From Pseudomonadota bacterium (GTDB lineage: Bacteria; Desulfobacterota; S145-22): a DNA stretch of 38,454 nucleotides. The notes beneath the pieces are model-generated. The model was given only the letters and a program-made list of their open reading frames with translations, was not told where the DNA came from and did not search any database. A program made the translations under genes and the position numbers. Shown piece by piece: positions 31,129-38,454 of this stretch. The DNA lies in the NCBI GenBank assembly GCA_015493505.1, contig WGDA01000029.1, forward strand, positions 1 to 38,454, written 5' to 3'. The first letter of the stretch is position 1, and each line of letters begins with the position of its first letter.

Positions 31129-31644
31129 TCACATTTTATGTGTGTACTTTTCGTAACAGGTGAGGACAAAGGTATCTTTGAAGATGGGAGAGGCGCGAAG
31201 GATACTTGAGGTGGTCTCGTGCACGATTCTCTCCTCCTCTTTTTTGGCCAATTCGTCCGCCTCGAAAAGGGTAACAAATTTGTTGAAGCGGATAATATGA
31301 ATAAGTTCATGAACGGCAATATAGAGCAGGAGACCATTGAAAGAGATATCCGGATCCCGTTTCAGCGCCCTCAGGATGTTATGGTCCTGAAGGCAGACCT
31401 TGTAAAAGGAAAATGTTCGTTGTCCGAAATCAAAGCTCTCATTCTGGCAGGTATATTTGCTCAGTGTCGCGAAAGCTTCGTTGGAGATTTCGTTGGCATC
31501 CAGGTCCCGCAGGGTTCTCACGTCATACTTGAATCGCTTCCAGTCAGACGTGGACAATTTAAAATAATTCCCCGCCAATTCCTCCGCTTCGGAGAAAATC
31601 CTGGCTGTCTTGTGAATATGTTCCGGGGAAAATCTTTGTTCCAT
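31129..31644 (-). CDS. HExxH-motif protein of unknown function
   Basis: The 171-residue soluble protein contains YIAVHELIHIIRF, an HExxH zinc-peptidase motif, near residue 113. A Glu-rich helix follows (FEADELAKKEEERIVHE) about 20 residues later and could supply the third ligand. There is no signal peptide. I do not recognise the family, and the motif alone does not prove peptidase activity. It is the first gene of the tsaE-lysC-cimA-xseA operon. The promoter places the transcript start within a few bases of the ATG and no ribosome-binding site is seen, so it may be translated from a leaderless mRNA. Confidence 0.75.
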   Translation of the reverse strand: MEQRFSPEHIHKTARIFSEAEELAGNYFKLSTSDWKRFKYDVRTLRDLDANEISNEAFATLSKYTCQNESFDFGQRTFSFYKVCLQDHNILRALKRDPDISFNGLLLYIAVHELIHIIRFNKFVTLFEADELAKKEEERIVHETTSSILRASPIFKDTFVLTCYEKYTHKM

Positions 31645-31652
31645 TACATTTC

Positions 31653-31680
31653 ATTATCTCAAATTTGTCAGGAAGGTCAA
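31653..31680 (-). promoter_or_regulatory. sigma-70-type promoter for the HExxH-tsaE-lysC operon
   Basis: On the minus strand TTGACC is followed after 16 bases by GATAAT, and the -10 box ends only eight bases before the ATG at 31644. Transcription should begin about one to three bases before the start codon. Confidence 0.55.
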
Positions 31681-31978
31681 TACGCGTGATGCCGGGACAG
31701 GCGTGCCTGGGACTTCTGATAAAAGATTGGGGACCTATGTATCGCTGTAAAGAGGCGTCAGCAGTAGTCACTTAAAACATGAACACGGAGAACATGATAG
31801 CCGCGGGGATAAAAATGTTATTCAGGAGTTATTGAGAGGAAAAATAAGTGAAAAAATTATTAGAAACTTTATTATACAAACTACTTGACATTATGCCCGC
31901 TGTCGTAATAGAACCTGCCGAGATGGTGCCCAATTGAATTCTTTCAACGGGTGGAACTTAGGAGGTGAGGCTTCGGGA

Positions 31979-32038
31979 GTGAATGGAACACATGTATGCA
32001 TTGGGAGTCATGAAACACATCACCCCTTAATTTTCTAA
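31979..32038 (+). CDS. possible short leader ORF upstream of amtB
   Basis: A GTG at 31979, eleven bases after AGGAGGTG, opens a 19-codon frame (product NGTHVCIGSHETHHPLIF after the initiator, four His). An overlapping frame from ATG 31983 gives a 15-residue product ending at 32030, with the UAA stop inside the first CACCCCTT arm. Either could be a leader peptide. They may also be chance; nothing beyond position and the ribosome-binding-like site supports translation. Confidence 0.25.
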   Translation: MNGTHVCIGSHETHHPLIF

Positions 32039-32078
32039 TCTTGTCGATTTCACCCCTTCAAGAATCGTTAAAGGGGTG
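32021..32078 (+). promoter_or_regulatory. competing hairpin arms before the amtB start
   Basis: CACCCCTT occurs at 32021-32028 and again at 32051-32058. Both copies are exact complements of AAGGGGTG at 32071-32078, which lies four bases before the first amtB ATG and resembles a ribosome-binding site. The near copy makes an eight-base stem with a 12-base loop; the far copy could pair instead. Such an arrangement could control initiation of amtB. Confidence 0.45.
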
Positions 32079-32082
32079 CGGA

Positions 32083-33321
32083 ATGAAAGGAGGAATGAGA
32101 AAAGTGTTTAACACGGGAAACACCGCTTTTATGCTTGTGGCGACGAGCCTTGTCATGCTGATGACACCGGGTTTGGCCTTTTTTTACGGGGGCCTGGTCA
32201 GCCGGAAAAATGTCCTGACCATCATGATGCAGAGCTTCGTATCAATGGGATGGACCACAATTTTGTGGGTCACCGTCGGCTTTACGATGTGCTTTGGAAA
32301 AGACGTGGGAGGGATTATCGGGAACGGGAAATACCTGTTTCTTCACGGTATTACCACCCACACGGCGTTTGCCTCTAATGCAAGCATCCCCATGCTGGTG
32401 TTTGTGGCGTATCAGATGATGTTCGCGATTATTACTCCCGCCCTGATCACCGGTGCGTTTGCGGACCGGGTCCGCTTCAAGGCTTACATGATTTTCCTGA
32501 CAGTCTGGTTGCTGTTTGTCTATTTCCCGCTGGTTCACATGGTTTGGGGCGGTGGCATTTTTCAGCAATGGGGTGTCCTCGATTTCGCTGGTGGAATCGT
32601 GGTCCACGCGAGCGCGGGATTTGCCGCCCTGGCGTCAGTCTTTTTCGTCGGAAAAAGAAATGTCAAGAATACCAAACCGCACAGCATTCCGCTGGTCGCC
32701 CTGGGAACCGCGCTTTTATGGTTTGGATGGTACGGCTTCAACGCGGGAAGTGAGCTCAGGGTGGATTCAATCACCTCGATTGCCTTTCTCAATACCGATG
32801 TGGCCGCCTCGTTTGCCGCGATAACCTGGCTGATCCTGGCGATCATTTTTGAAAAGAAACCAAAGATTCTCGGCATGCTGACCGGGGCGGTAGCCGGACT
32901 GGCAACTGTGACGCCGGCTGCCGGGTACGTGACTGTGCAGTCATCCATGCTGATCGGAGTCATTGCCTCGCTGATATGCTACATTGCCGTTGCGTATAAG
33001 AATAGCCGGGGCTGGGATGACGCGCTGGACGTGTGGGGGGTTCATGGCGTTGGCGGATTCATCGGAATCCTGCTCCTTGGTTTTTTCGGCAGCTTGGCCG
33101 TCAACTCGAAAGGCGCTAACGGTCTGTTCCTCGGAGGCTCGATGTTCTTCGTGAAGGAATTTGTCGCTGTTGTCATCACAGCCATTTACGCATTCCTGTT
33201 TACTTACGTGGCACTCTGGCTGATTAACAAGATCACCCCCGTCAAAGTGACCAAGGAAGAAGAAATGGAAGGGTTGGATAAATTAGAATTTGAGGAAGAA
33301 GCCTATTTCGAAGAAGGATAA
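32083..33321 (+). CDS. amtB: ammonium transporter, Amt family
   Basis: AmtB conducts ammonia or ammonium across the inner membrane as a trimer. The protein has about 11 membrane segments and the family's MTPGLAFFYGGLVSRKNVL start. It has YQMMFAIITPALITGAFADR, the first pore His in DFAGGIVVHASAGFAAL and the second in DVWGVHGVGGFIG. The ORF track starts at a TTG (32041), which runs through the hairpin and is unlikely. Candidates are ATG 32083, ATG 32095 and GTG 32104; the last has AAAGGAGG at the best distance, while the first follows AAGGGGTG. No glnK gene follows, which is unusual for amtB, and a terminator lies directly downstream. Confidence 0.95.
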   Translation: MKGGMRKVFNTGNTAFMLVATSLVMLMTPGLAFFYGGLVSRKNVLTIMMQSFVSMGWTTILWVTVGFTMCFGKDVGGIIGNGKYLFLHGITTHTAFASNASIPMLVFVAYQMMFAIITPALITGAFADRVRFKAYMIFLTVWLLFVYFPLVHMVWGGGIFQQWGVLDFAGGIVVHASAGFAALASVFFVGKRNVKNTKPHSIPLVALGTALLWFGWYGFNAGSELRVDSITSIAFLNTDVAASFAAITWLILAIIFEKKPKILGMLTGAVAGLATVTPAAGYVTVQSSMLIGVIASLICYIAVAYKNSRGWDDALDVWGVHGVGGFIGILLLGFFGSLAVNSKGANGLFLGGSMFFVKEFVAVVITAIYAFLFTYVALWLINKITPVKVTKEEEMEGLDKLEFEEEAYFEEG

Positions 33322-33353
33322 AGCCAGGTTCTTTCCATAAAAAGGAAGCGACC

Positions 33354-33397
33354 AAAAAAAAGCGGGTAAGTTCATACAAGACATACCCGCTTTTTTT
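33354..33397. terminator. bidirectional intrinsic terminator between amtB and the sensor kinase
   Basis: AGCGGGTA (33361) and TACCCGCT (33384) form an eight-base GC-rich stem, flanked by AAAAAAA on the left and TTTTTTT on the right. It should stop amtB transcripts in the plus direction and kinase transcripts in the minus direction. The kinase stop codon follows immediately. Confidence 0.85.
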
Positions 33398-35293
33398 CTA
33401 TGTAGATATCTCTTTTGCACCTTCATTTCCGAACAAATTAATCACATGATCCACGAAGGTTTCAATCGGAAATGGCTTTCTGATAAACCTGGCGCCTGTT
33501 TTCTTGTATCGCTTCTTGAAGGAAACAAATAACTCCTCAGGGGTAAGAAAAAGGGTTTTCTCAAGGGCTTGTTTCTCCTTGAGGGCCAACGCGAGGGTCT
33601 GCGCCTCGTCCTCGTTGGTGATATTGAGAATGATAGCGTCAGGGAACGCGCCCCTTTTGAAGTGATTCTCAAGCCCCTGGGCCCCTGAAATGACGCGTAT
33701 CGTGGCCTTGTTTGCCTGGAGGAACTTTTCTACGTATTCCTGCATGGAGTCATGGGCACCCAAAAGCCAGAGAACACGTCCCTCGAAAAGTCCACGGTTG
33801 ACCATTTTTACGGGTTTTTTGCGTGGTTTTTCGCCGTTTTCTCGATTTACACGATTTGATTCATGAAGAGCTGAAACAGATGGGATCTTAATCGTGACTT
33901 TCGTTCCCACGCCCTTCACGGATGACAGTTGTATGTCACCATTCAACAGCGCATGGAGGATGGTTTGGCAAAGGAAGAGACCCATGCCGGCGTGCTGAGA
34001 AGGGTTTTTCGTTGTAAAGCCGGGCAGGAAAGCCTGAGAAATTTCCCCGTCATCCATCCCGATACCGTTATCCTTCACGGCAAGTTCAATCTCTGAGCCG
34101 TTCATTTTGGTTTGAACCTTAATGGCAGGATCGTAGGATTCATCACTTAACTCTCGTTTCTGGATAACCCCCTCGAGGGCATTTTGAAGGAGGGTTTTGA
34201 GAATTTGTGTCATGAGCCCTGGGGGCGCGTAAAACGTTTTCAGATGCCGGGTAAATTGTGTTTTCAGGTGCACGTCATTGCTTTTGAAGAGAGGGGCAAG
34301 GTCCTTGGCCGCTTTTTGAATGTAGAGATGAAGGTTAATCTCTTTCAAAGTGGCTGATTTCCCCCGGTTCAGGGCCTTTAAAGCTTTGAGCTGCTTGTTC
34401 AATTGTCGTGATTCCTGATGAATTTTTCGCAGGAGTGTTTTATCCTCAAGATTCGCGGCTTCTTTTTCTGTTAGGGTCTGTATAAGTGACAGGATGTTTT
34501 CAAGGTTTGGAATGACGTGAGAGAAGGTCTCCGCAAAAATGCGCTGAGTTTCTTTCAGGATTTTCCTTTGTGTTGCGATGGATTGCCGAATCTTTTCTTC
34601 CGTATAATCCATAAAAAGGATGAGGAACCCGTCACCGCTCGCGAAAAATGTGGCCTCTTGGTGGGTGGGAAGGCCCAATACCCTGATGGCTCGGCTATAC
34701 GGGTAAGCGAGCTCGAATTCTTCTGACTGCCTGACCGAGTGGCTGGAAAGAGTAAAGAAAAAATCAAGGAGCTTTTTGGGGAAAGGGGGTTGATGGCGGG
34801 ATATTACAAGCCGCGCATCTTTCCCTGAAACGGGAGGCAGAATAAAAGGGAAGAGCTTGGTAAACCCAGGGCTCGCATATACAATTTTCAACTCTTTGTT
34901 CGTAATGAGCATCCCGAATGGGAGGCCTTCGAAGATTTGATCAAGAATGGCCGGATCCTGGGTGAGTTCGGTCAAGTCTTCATGCTGCACGATGACCTTC
35001 CCAGCCTGGTCCGCAAGGGGAAAGCTTTTTACAAACATAAATCTTTGCAGTGGTTCAAAATAAATTTTTGCCGCGACAGGTTGTCTGCTTTCCAAGGATG
35101 ACGAGACGGGACATCCGGGGCAGGGGCTTTTCCTGTCCAAAAGGGAGGAAAAACATTTTATCGGTACGTTGTCCCCTTTTCTTTCATTTCCAGGAGCGAT
35201 CAAATCATAATCGGAAGAGACGATGGCGAATGTTTCTCCCATGACGGAGAGGATGTTTTGCAAGCTGTCCTTCTGTTTTGTCGATTTTTTCAT
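33398..35293 (-). CDS. PAS-containing sensor histidine kinase with degenerate C-terminal receiver
   Basis: In the ORF track numbering (647 residues from a TTG) the order is as follows. A sensory domain spans about 28-125 and carries CPGCP at 74-78. A PAS domain covers 131-250. The dimerisation helices cover 262-335 with candidate phospho-His 275 (FSHVIPNLENIL). The ATPase domain has N-box LLQNALEG, DNGIGMD and GMGLFLCQ. A receiver-like domain covers 520-636. There is no membrane segment, so it is cytoplasmic. The usual acidic residue after the His is Val, and the receiver has Asn 573 (ILNIT) where the phospho-acceptor Asp is expected and lacks the acidic pair, but keeps Lys 622 (RKPFP). I chose the ATG at 35293 over the TTG at 35341; neither has a clear ribosome-binding site. 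No partner regulator is adjacent. Confidence 0.85.
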   Translation of the reverse strand: MKKSTKQKDSLQNILSVMGETFAIVSSDYDLIAPGNERKGDNVPIKCFSSLLDRKSPCPGCPVSSSLESRQPVAAKIYFEPLQRFMFVKSFPLADQAGKVIVQHEDLTELTQDPAILDQIFEGLPFGMLITNKELKIVYASPGFTKLFPFILPPVSGKDARLVISRHQPPFPKKLLDFFFTLSSHSVRQSEEFELAYPYSRAIRVLGLPTHQEATFFASGDGFLILFMDYTEEKIRQSIATQRKILKETQRIFAETFSHVIPNLENILSLIQTLTEKEAANLEDKTLLRKIHQESRQLNKQLKALKALNRGKSATLKEINLHLYIQKAAKDLAPLFKSNDVHLKTQFTRHLKTFYAPPGLMTQILKTLLQNALEGVIQKRELSDESYDPAIKVQTKMNGSEIELAVKDNGIGMDDGEISQAFLPGFTTKNPSQHAGMGLFLCQTILHALLNGDIQLSSVKGVGTKVTIKIPSVSALHESNRVNRENGEKPRKKPVKMVNRGLFEGRVLWLLGAHDSMQEYVEKFLQANKATIRVISGAQGLENHFKRGAFPDAIILNITNEDEAQTLALALKEKQALEKTLFLTPEELFVSFKKRYKKTGARFIRKPFPIETFVDHVINLFGNEGAKEIST

Positions 35294-35385
35294 ATAAGCA
35301 TTCCGGTTGGTGCGAATGTGTTCCCGTTCGTTTTTATGCAACCATGGGGTAATCTAACATGTTTTGAGGTATGGTTAAAAGGTTA

Positions 35386-35453
35386 ACGGCTTCGCAAAAA
35401 GTCTGAAGCTTTTTGCTTTGCCCTCTAATTCTGACTTTTTTCGAGACCATCAA
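35386..35453. repeat. imperfect palindromic intergenic repeat, copy 2
   Basis: The stretch runs from ACGGCTTCGCAAAAAGTC to GACTTTTTTCGAGACCATCAA, whose ends pair imperfectly. The same arms occur at 21313-21366. In this copy the inner part also has AAAAAGTC / GACTTTTT complementarity. It lies upstream of the kinase, in the 195-bp gap before the fhs terminator. Confidence 0.6.
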
Positions 35454-35467
35454 AGGTTGATGCAGTC

Positions 35468-35511
35468 AAAAAAAGAAAAACAGTGGGGGGATACCGTAAA
35501 AGTATCCCCCC
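35468..35511 (-). terminator. intrinsic terminator of fhs
   Basis: GGGGGGATAC (35485) and GTATCCCCCC (35502) make a perfect ten-base stem with a seven-base loop. On the minus strand it is followed by ACTGTTTTTCTTTTTTT. It starts about 26 bases after the fhs stop codon. This is the strongest terminator in the window. Confidence 0.9.
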
Positions 35512-35536
35512 AAAAATCTGGTTTGTTTTTCCTGGG

Positions 35537-37297
35537 TTAGAACAACCCGGTGACACGGCCTGTCTTGGTGTCCACGTCAACCCGTCTGAAAGCCGGGTCG
35601 GATGCGGTACCGGGCATCAGGCTTATGGTGCCAGCCATGGGGCAGAGGAACTTGGCGCCCGCGTAGACCAGAACGTCACGGATAGGAAGGATCCATCCCT
35701 TCGGGACGCCCTTGAGGTTGGGGTCATGCGAAAGGCTGAGGTGTGTCTTGACCATCATGGTCGCAAAATCCTGGTAAGCGGGATCAGATTCGAAATGTTT
35801 GGCTTTCGCCTCCGCCTCCGGTGTCCAGGAAACACCATCCGCCCCGTAAACCTTTTTGGCGATAATCTCAACACGCTGCCGCAGCGGCATTTCCAGAGGA
35901 TAGAGAAAATGGAACTCGCTTTCCTCGTTGGCTGCATCGATTACGGCGTCAGCCAGTTCGAGGGCGCCTTCGCCACCTTTCAGCCAGTGCTGGGAAACAG
36001 CGCAACGGGCACCAGCCTGTTCCGCATAGCGTTTCACCAGGTCGATTTCTTCCTGGGTGTCTGTATGGAAACTGTTGATACAGACAACGGGTTTGATGCC
36101 TGACTGCTTCACGATGTTGATGTGGTGAAGCAGGTTGACGATTCCTTTTTCAAGGAGATCAAGGTTCTGCTCGGTATAAGCGGGATCCAACGGACGGCCC
36201 GGGACAACCTTGGGCCCGCCACCATGCATCTTCAGGGCGCGAATGGTCGCGGTGAGAACGGAAACATGGGGTTTCAAGCCGCTGAAACGGCATTTGACAT
36301 TCCAGAATTTCTCAAAACCGATATCGCAACCAAAACCACTTTCCGTGACGTGATAGTCGAACATTTTCAAACCAATTCTGTCGCCAATAATGGAAGACTG
36401 GCCCACGGCAATGTTGGCAAACGGCCCCGCGTGCACCATGACAGGCTGTCCTTCAACGGTCTGAAGCAGGGTGGGGTTGATGGTGTTTCGCATCCACGCG
36501 CACATGGCGCCGTCAACTTCAAGATCAGCGGTCGTTACGGGGTTTCCGTTCTTATCATACGCCAGAATGATCTTGCTCAGCCTTTCTCTCAGGTCCGGCA
36601 GATCCCGAACGATCGAGAGAATGGCCATCAATTCAGAACTTACGGCAATGGCGAAATGGGATTCCATCATGAAACCGTCCATTTTCCCGCCAATTCCGAT
36701 GATGATATTTCTTAACGCCTGGGCGCAGAAATCGATGACCCAGCGGAACTCGACCCGGCGAGGATCAATGTTCAGCCGCTTAAGGTTTTTGGAGGCAAGA
36801 ATCTCATCGGAATAATTGAATTCATGCTGCATCCGTGAGGTCAAAGCCACCATGGCCAGGTTATGGGCGTTCATAATATCGTTGATGTCACCGGTCAGGC
36901 CCATGGAGAATTCCGTCAAGGGAATCGCCTGCGCGTTTCCGCCACCGGCCGCGCTTCCCTTGATATTCATGGTCGGGCCGCCGGAAGGCTGGCGAATACA
37001 TCCACCAACGTTTTTACCGCGTTTCCCCAGTCCTTCAATGAGCCCCATGCTTGTGGTGGTTTTTCCTTCTCCCAGAGGGGTAGGGGTGATGGCCGTTACC
37101 TCAATATATTTGCCATCCGGACGGTCTTTCAACCGGTCGATAATCTTCATGAAATCAAGTTTTCCCAAACGTCCATAGGGAATCACTTCATCTTTTTCCA
37201 GCCCCAGCTCTTCCTGTAGCTGCCAGATCGATTTCATGTGTTTTTCCGCAGCCTCGGAAATTTCCCAGTCTGCCATTTTCGTCGCGTCATACGCCAT
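35537..37297 (-). CDS. fhs: formate--tetrahydrofolate ligase
   Basis: Fhs makes 10-formyl-THF from formate, THF and ATP, the entry of formate into the folate C1 pool and a step of the methyl branch of the Wood-Ljungdahl pathway. The 586-residue protein has the ATP-binding [21 protein letters not shown] and the family segments [38 protein letters not shown] and [10 protein letters not shown]. It is about 30 residues longer than the usual 556. The ATG follows AAGGAGG at good spacing. It is a single-gene unit ended by a strong terminator; folD and other C1 genes are not adjacent. Confidence 0.98.
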   Translation of the reverse strand: MAYDATKMADWEISEAAEKHMKSIWQLQEELGLEKDEVIPYGRLGKLDFMKIIDRLKDRPDGKYIEVTAITPTPLGEGKTTTSMGLIEGLGKRGKNVGGCIRQPSGGPTMNIKGSAAGGGNAQAIPLTEFSMGLTGDINDIMNAHNLAMVALTSRMQHEFNYSDEILASKNLKRLNIDPRRVEFRWVIDFCAQALRNIIIGIGGKMDGFMMESHFAIAVSSELMAILSIVRDLPDLRERLSKIILAYDKNGNPVTTADLEVDGAMCAWMRNTINPTLLQTVEGQPVMVHAGPFANIAVGQSSIIGDRIGLKMFDYHVTESGFGCDIGFEKFWNVKCRFSGLKPHVSVLTATIRALKMHGGGPKVVPGRPLDPAYTEQNLDLLEKGIVNLLHHINIVKQSGIKPVVCINSFHTDTQEEIDLVKRYAEQAGARCAVSQHWLKGGEGALELADAVIDAANEESEFHFLYPLEMPLRQRVEIIAKKVYGADGVSWTPEAEAKAKHFESDPAYQDFATMMVKTHLSLSHDPNLKGVPKGWILPIRDVLVYAGAKFLCPMAGTISLMPGTASDPAFRRVDVDTKTGRVTGLF

Positions 37298-37702
37298 ATT
37301 TTCTTCCTCCTTGTTAGGTTTAAAATAGGTCCATTCTCTGGCTCAACATCGAGCGGCTTTCTTTTACATGCTACCTCATTTTACAATCATCAATTTATCA
37401 GGCCATTCCCTCCTTTCCTCAATTTTTCTCGTTGTTAGAAATGGTCGCAGTGATATCCCCTAATCCCTTTGTTTTTTGCCAAAAAATTTATACATACGTT
37501 CATTAAAAAATACATGCTGTCCTCTACCATAGATGCTTATACCTGTCAAGGCAATTTCAAAATCGCCATTTGCTTTGTTCGTGTTTTTGGGGTTGAGAGA
37601 GGGCAAAGGAGTTTTGTGGGAAGAGATTTCTTCTTCCCGATGAGGGCCTCCTTTCCCAACATCCGCGATAGCGAGAGGTTTGAAGTAGGAACGTATTGAA
37701 AA
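37298..37702. other. intergenic region between fhs and the IS1380-family element
   Basis: This roughly 400-bp stretch holds the fhs leader. A second purine-rich site (GGAAAGGAGGGAATGG on the minus strand near 37410) opens only a two-codon frame. I saw no clean -35/-10 pair for fhs. The short ORFs listed at 37460-37741 and 37469-37699 show no recognisable protein features, and the former runs into the insertion sequence. Confidence 0.5.
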
Positions 37703-37703
37703 A

Positions 37704-37761
37704 CCTCGTTGATTCAAGTAGATAAGGATTATCACCAACAACCCTTAGCGAACCAACGAGG
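37704..37761 (+). promoter_or_regulatory. inverted repeat that could mask the transposase ribosome-binding site
   Basis: CCTCGTTG at 37704-37711 is an exact complement of CAACGAGG at 37754-37761. The second arm overlaps the GAGGTG ribosome-binding site of the transposase at 37770. Only transcripts that enter from outside the element would contain both arms. Confidence 0.45.
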
Positions 37762-37769
37762 TGAAAAGA

Positions 37770-38454
37770 ATGATAAAACAAACCGTCTTAAAATTCAAGC
37801 TTGCCATCACAGACGAACACCTCACCTCTCATGCTGGACTGGCTTTATTTGGGGAATTTGCCATAGGGGTGGGGATAAGGAAATACCTTGACAAGTACTT
37901 ACCCAAACCTGGCAGTGGAAAAGGGTATCTACCAAGCGAACATGTCTATCCCTTACTTTTGATGTTAACCGGGGGAGGCCGGTCTTTGGAAGACCTTCGT
38001 GAGATCAAGGAAGATAGAGGGTTACGAGAGATACTGGGATTAAAGCAGCTACCCTCCTCGGATGCCACAGGAGACTGGTTGCGCCGGAGTGGGAATAATG
38101 GGTGTCTTAAGGGCCTGGAAAGCGTCAATCACCAGGTATTAAAAAGGGCCTTACAGAGAGACGGGATAAGGGCATACACCCTGGACATCGACGCCACGGG
38201 GATAGAGGCGGAAAAGGAAGCAGCCAAGAGAACCTATAAAGGGTACAAAGGATACATGCCCATCGTGGGGCATTTGGCAGAAAACGGGCTGGTCATAGGC
38301 AATGACTTTCGGGAGGGGAACGCCTCCCCCGGTTTAAGGAACCTGGAGTTTCTGAAGGCCTGTGAGAAGCAACTTCCGAAGGGGAAAAGGATTGGGGCCT
38401 TTCGAGCGGACAGCGCCTCCTACCAGGCAAAGATCATCAACCATTGTGAGGCCC
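37770..38454 (+). CDS. IS1380-family transposase (N-terminal part)
   Basis: Reading from the ATG at 37770, preceded by GAGGTG, gives 228 uninterrupted codons to the window edge. The frame is missing from the ORF track because it has no stop. It begins MIKQTVLKFKLAITDEHLTSHAGLALFGEF. It has YTLDIDATGIEAEKEAAKRTYKGYKGYMPIVGHL, which carries the first catalytic Asp of the DDE fold in the IS1380 pattern, and FRADSASYQAKI with the likely second Asp. No frameshift or stop is seen, so the element may be intact beyond the window. Confidence 0.88.
   Translation, partial: MIKQTVLKFKLAITDEHLTSHAGLALFGEFAIGVGIRKYLDKYLPKPGSGKGYLPSEHVYPLLLMLTGGGRSLEDLREIKEDRGLREILGLKQLPSSDATGDWLRRSGNNGCLKGLESVNHQVLKRALQRDGIRAYTLDIDATGIEAEKEAAKRTYKGYKGYMPIVGHLAENGLVIGNDFREGNASPGLRNLEFLKACEKQLPKGKRIGAFRADSASYQAKIINHCEA

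Larger units (their letters stand above)
31681..32082 (+). other. intergenic region and leader upstream of amtB
   Basis: This is the longest gene-free stretch between divergent units. The left half (31700-31880) is AT-rich with nothing recognisable. A weak sigma-70-like pair, TTGACA at 31885 and ATAGAA at 31908 (17-base gap), could start the amtB transcript. I saw no sigma-54 (-24/-12) site. The right half carries a strong unassigned ribosome-binding-like site AGGAGGTG (31960), short ORFs and a competing hairpin, listed separately. Confidence 0.5.
37703..38454 (+). mobile_element. IS1380-family insertion sequence (partial, left end)
   Basis: The window ends inside an element defined by an IS1380-type transposase. 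The left boundary is inferred near 37703, where CCTCGTTGATTC begins, because the leader between there and the transposase resembles an IS end. The right end and target duplication are outside the window, so the exact terminus is not proven. Confidence 0.65.

Noticed and set aside
31720-31745. Possible sigma-54 promoter (GGGG...CGCT) upstream of amtB
   Set aside because: The GG to GC distance is 11 bases instead of 10 and the rest of the consensus is missing.
37460-37741. 93-codon minus-strand ORF between fhs and the IS1380 element
   Set aside because: No recognisable protein features, and the frame starts inside the inferred insertion sequence. A chance ORF is the simpler reading.

Overview
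The window looks like a chromosomal segment of an anaerobic Gram-negative bacterium of the Desulfobacterota/'Deltaproteobacteria' type. The reasons are the LPS-export genes lptA/B/C with kdsD, a sigma-54 (rpoN) cluster carrying both HPr kinase and EIIA-Ntr, the late futalosine-pathway menaquinone genes (mqnL, mqnP), citramalate synthase for isoleucine, and a formate-tetrahydrofolate ligase of the kind used in Wood-Ljungdahl-type C1 metabolism. The lineage is an inference from gene content; no rRNA or tRNA gene was found. Nearly all genes lie on the minus strand in tight, overlapping operons.

Region by region, from left to right. (1) 1-125: the end of an IS3-family element with the first 19 codons of its orfA. 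(2) 174-7441, read right to left: mqnL, mqnP, a three-gene ABC importer (binding protein, ATPase, permease), trmFO, a small CxxC protein and a lipase-like hydrolase. (3) 7560-10356: metK, ahcY and a DUF2007 protein, forming a SAM-cycle operon with its own sigma-70-like promoter. (4) 10464-21222: a long operon of ApgM-like phosphomutase, pyrG, kdsD, lptC, lptA, lptB, rpoN, hpf, ptsN, hprK, rapZ, EIIA-Man and HPr. It resembles the E. coli kdsD-lpt-rpoN-hpf-ptsN-rapZ-npr order, with hprK and a mannose-type EIIA added. (5) 21443-22024: a lone plus-strand gene of unknown function. (6) 22055-24604: an MltF-like lytic transglycosylase, signal peptidase I and a small membrane-anchored protein. (7) 24792-31644: an HExxH protein, tsaE, lysC, cimA, a helix-hairpin-helix protein, xseA, an M23 peptidase and xseB. 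(8) 32083-33321: a plus-strand amtB with a structured leader, followed by a bidirectional terminator and a minus-strand sensor kinase with a degenerate receiver. (9) 35537-37297: fhs with a strong terminator. (10) about 37703 to the end: the start of an IS1380-family element.

Together the genes cover C1/methyl metabolism (fhs, metK, ahcY, trmFO), quinone synthesis, envelope building (kdsD, lptABC, lepB, MltF, M23), nitrogen-linked regulation (rpoN, ptsN, amtB, kinase) and aspartate-family or branched-chain amino acids (lysC, cimA, possibly the ApgM-like protein).

Most of the window is conserved housekeeping DNA. No defence system, CRISPR array or clearly new multi-gene system was seen. The least ordinary points are the ABC importer embedded in the menaquinone operon, the amtB leader with two competing hairpin arms and short ORFs, the apparently leaderless HExxH gene, the degenerate kinase, and a hairpin that could mask the ribosome-binding site of the IS1380 transposase.
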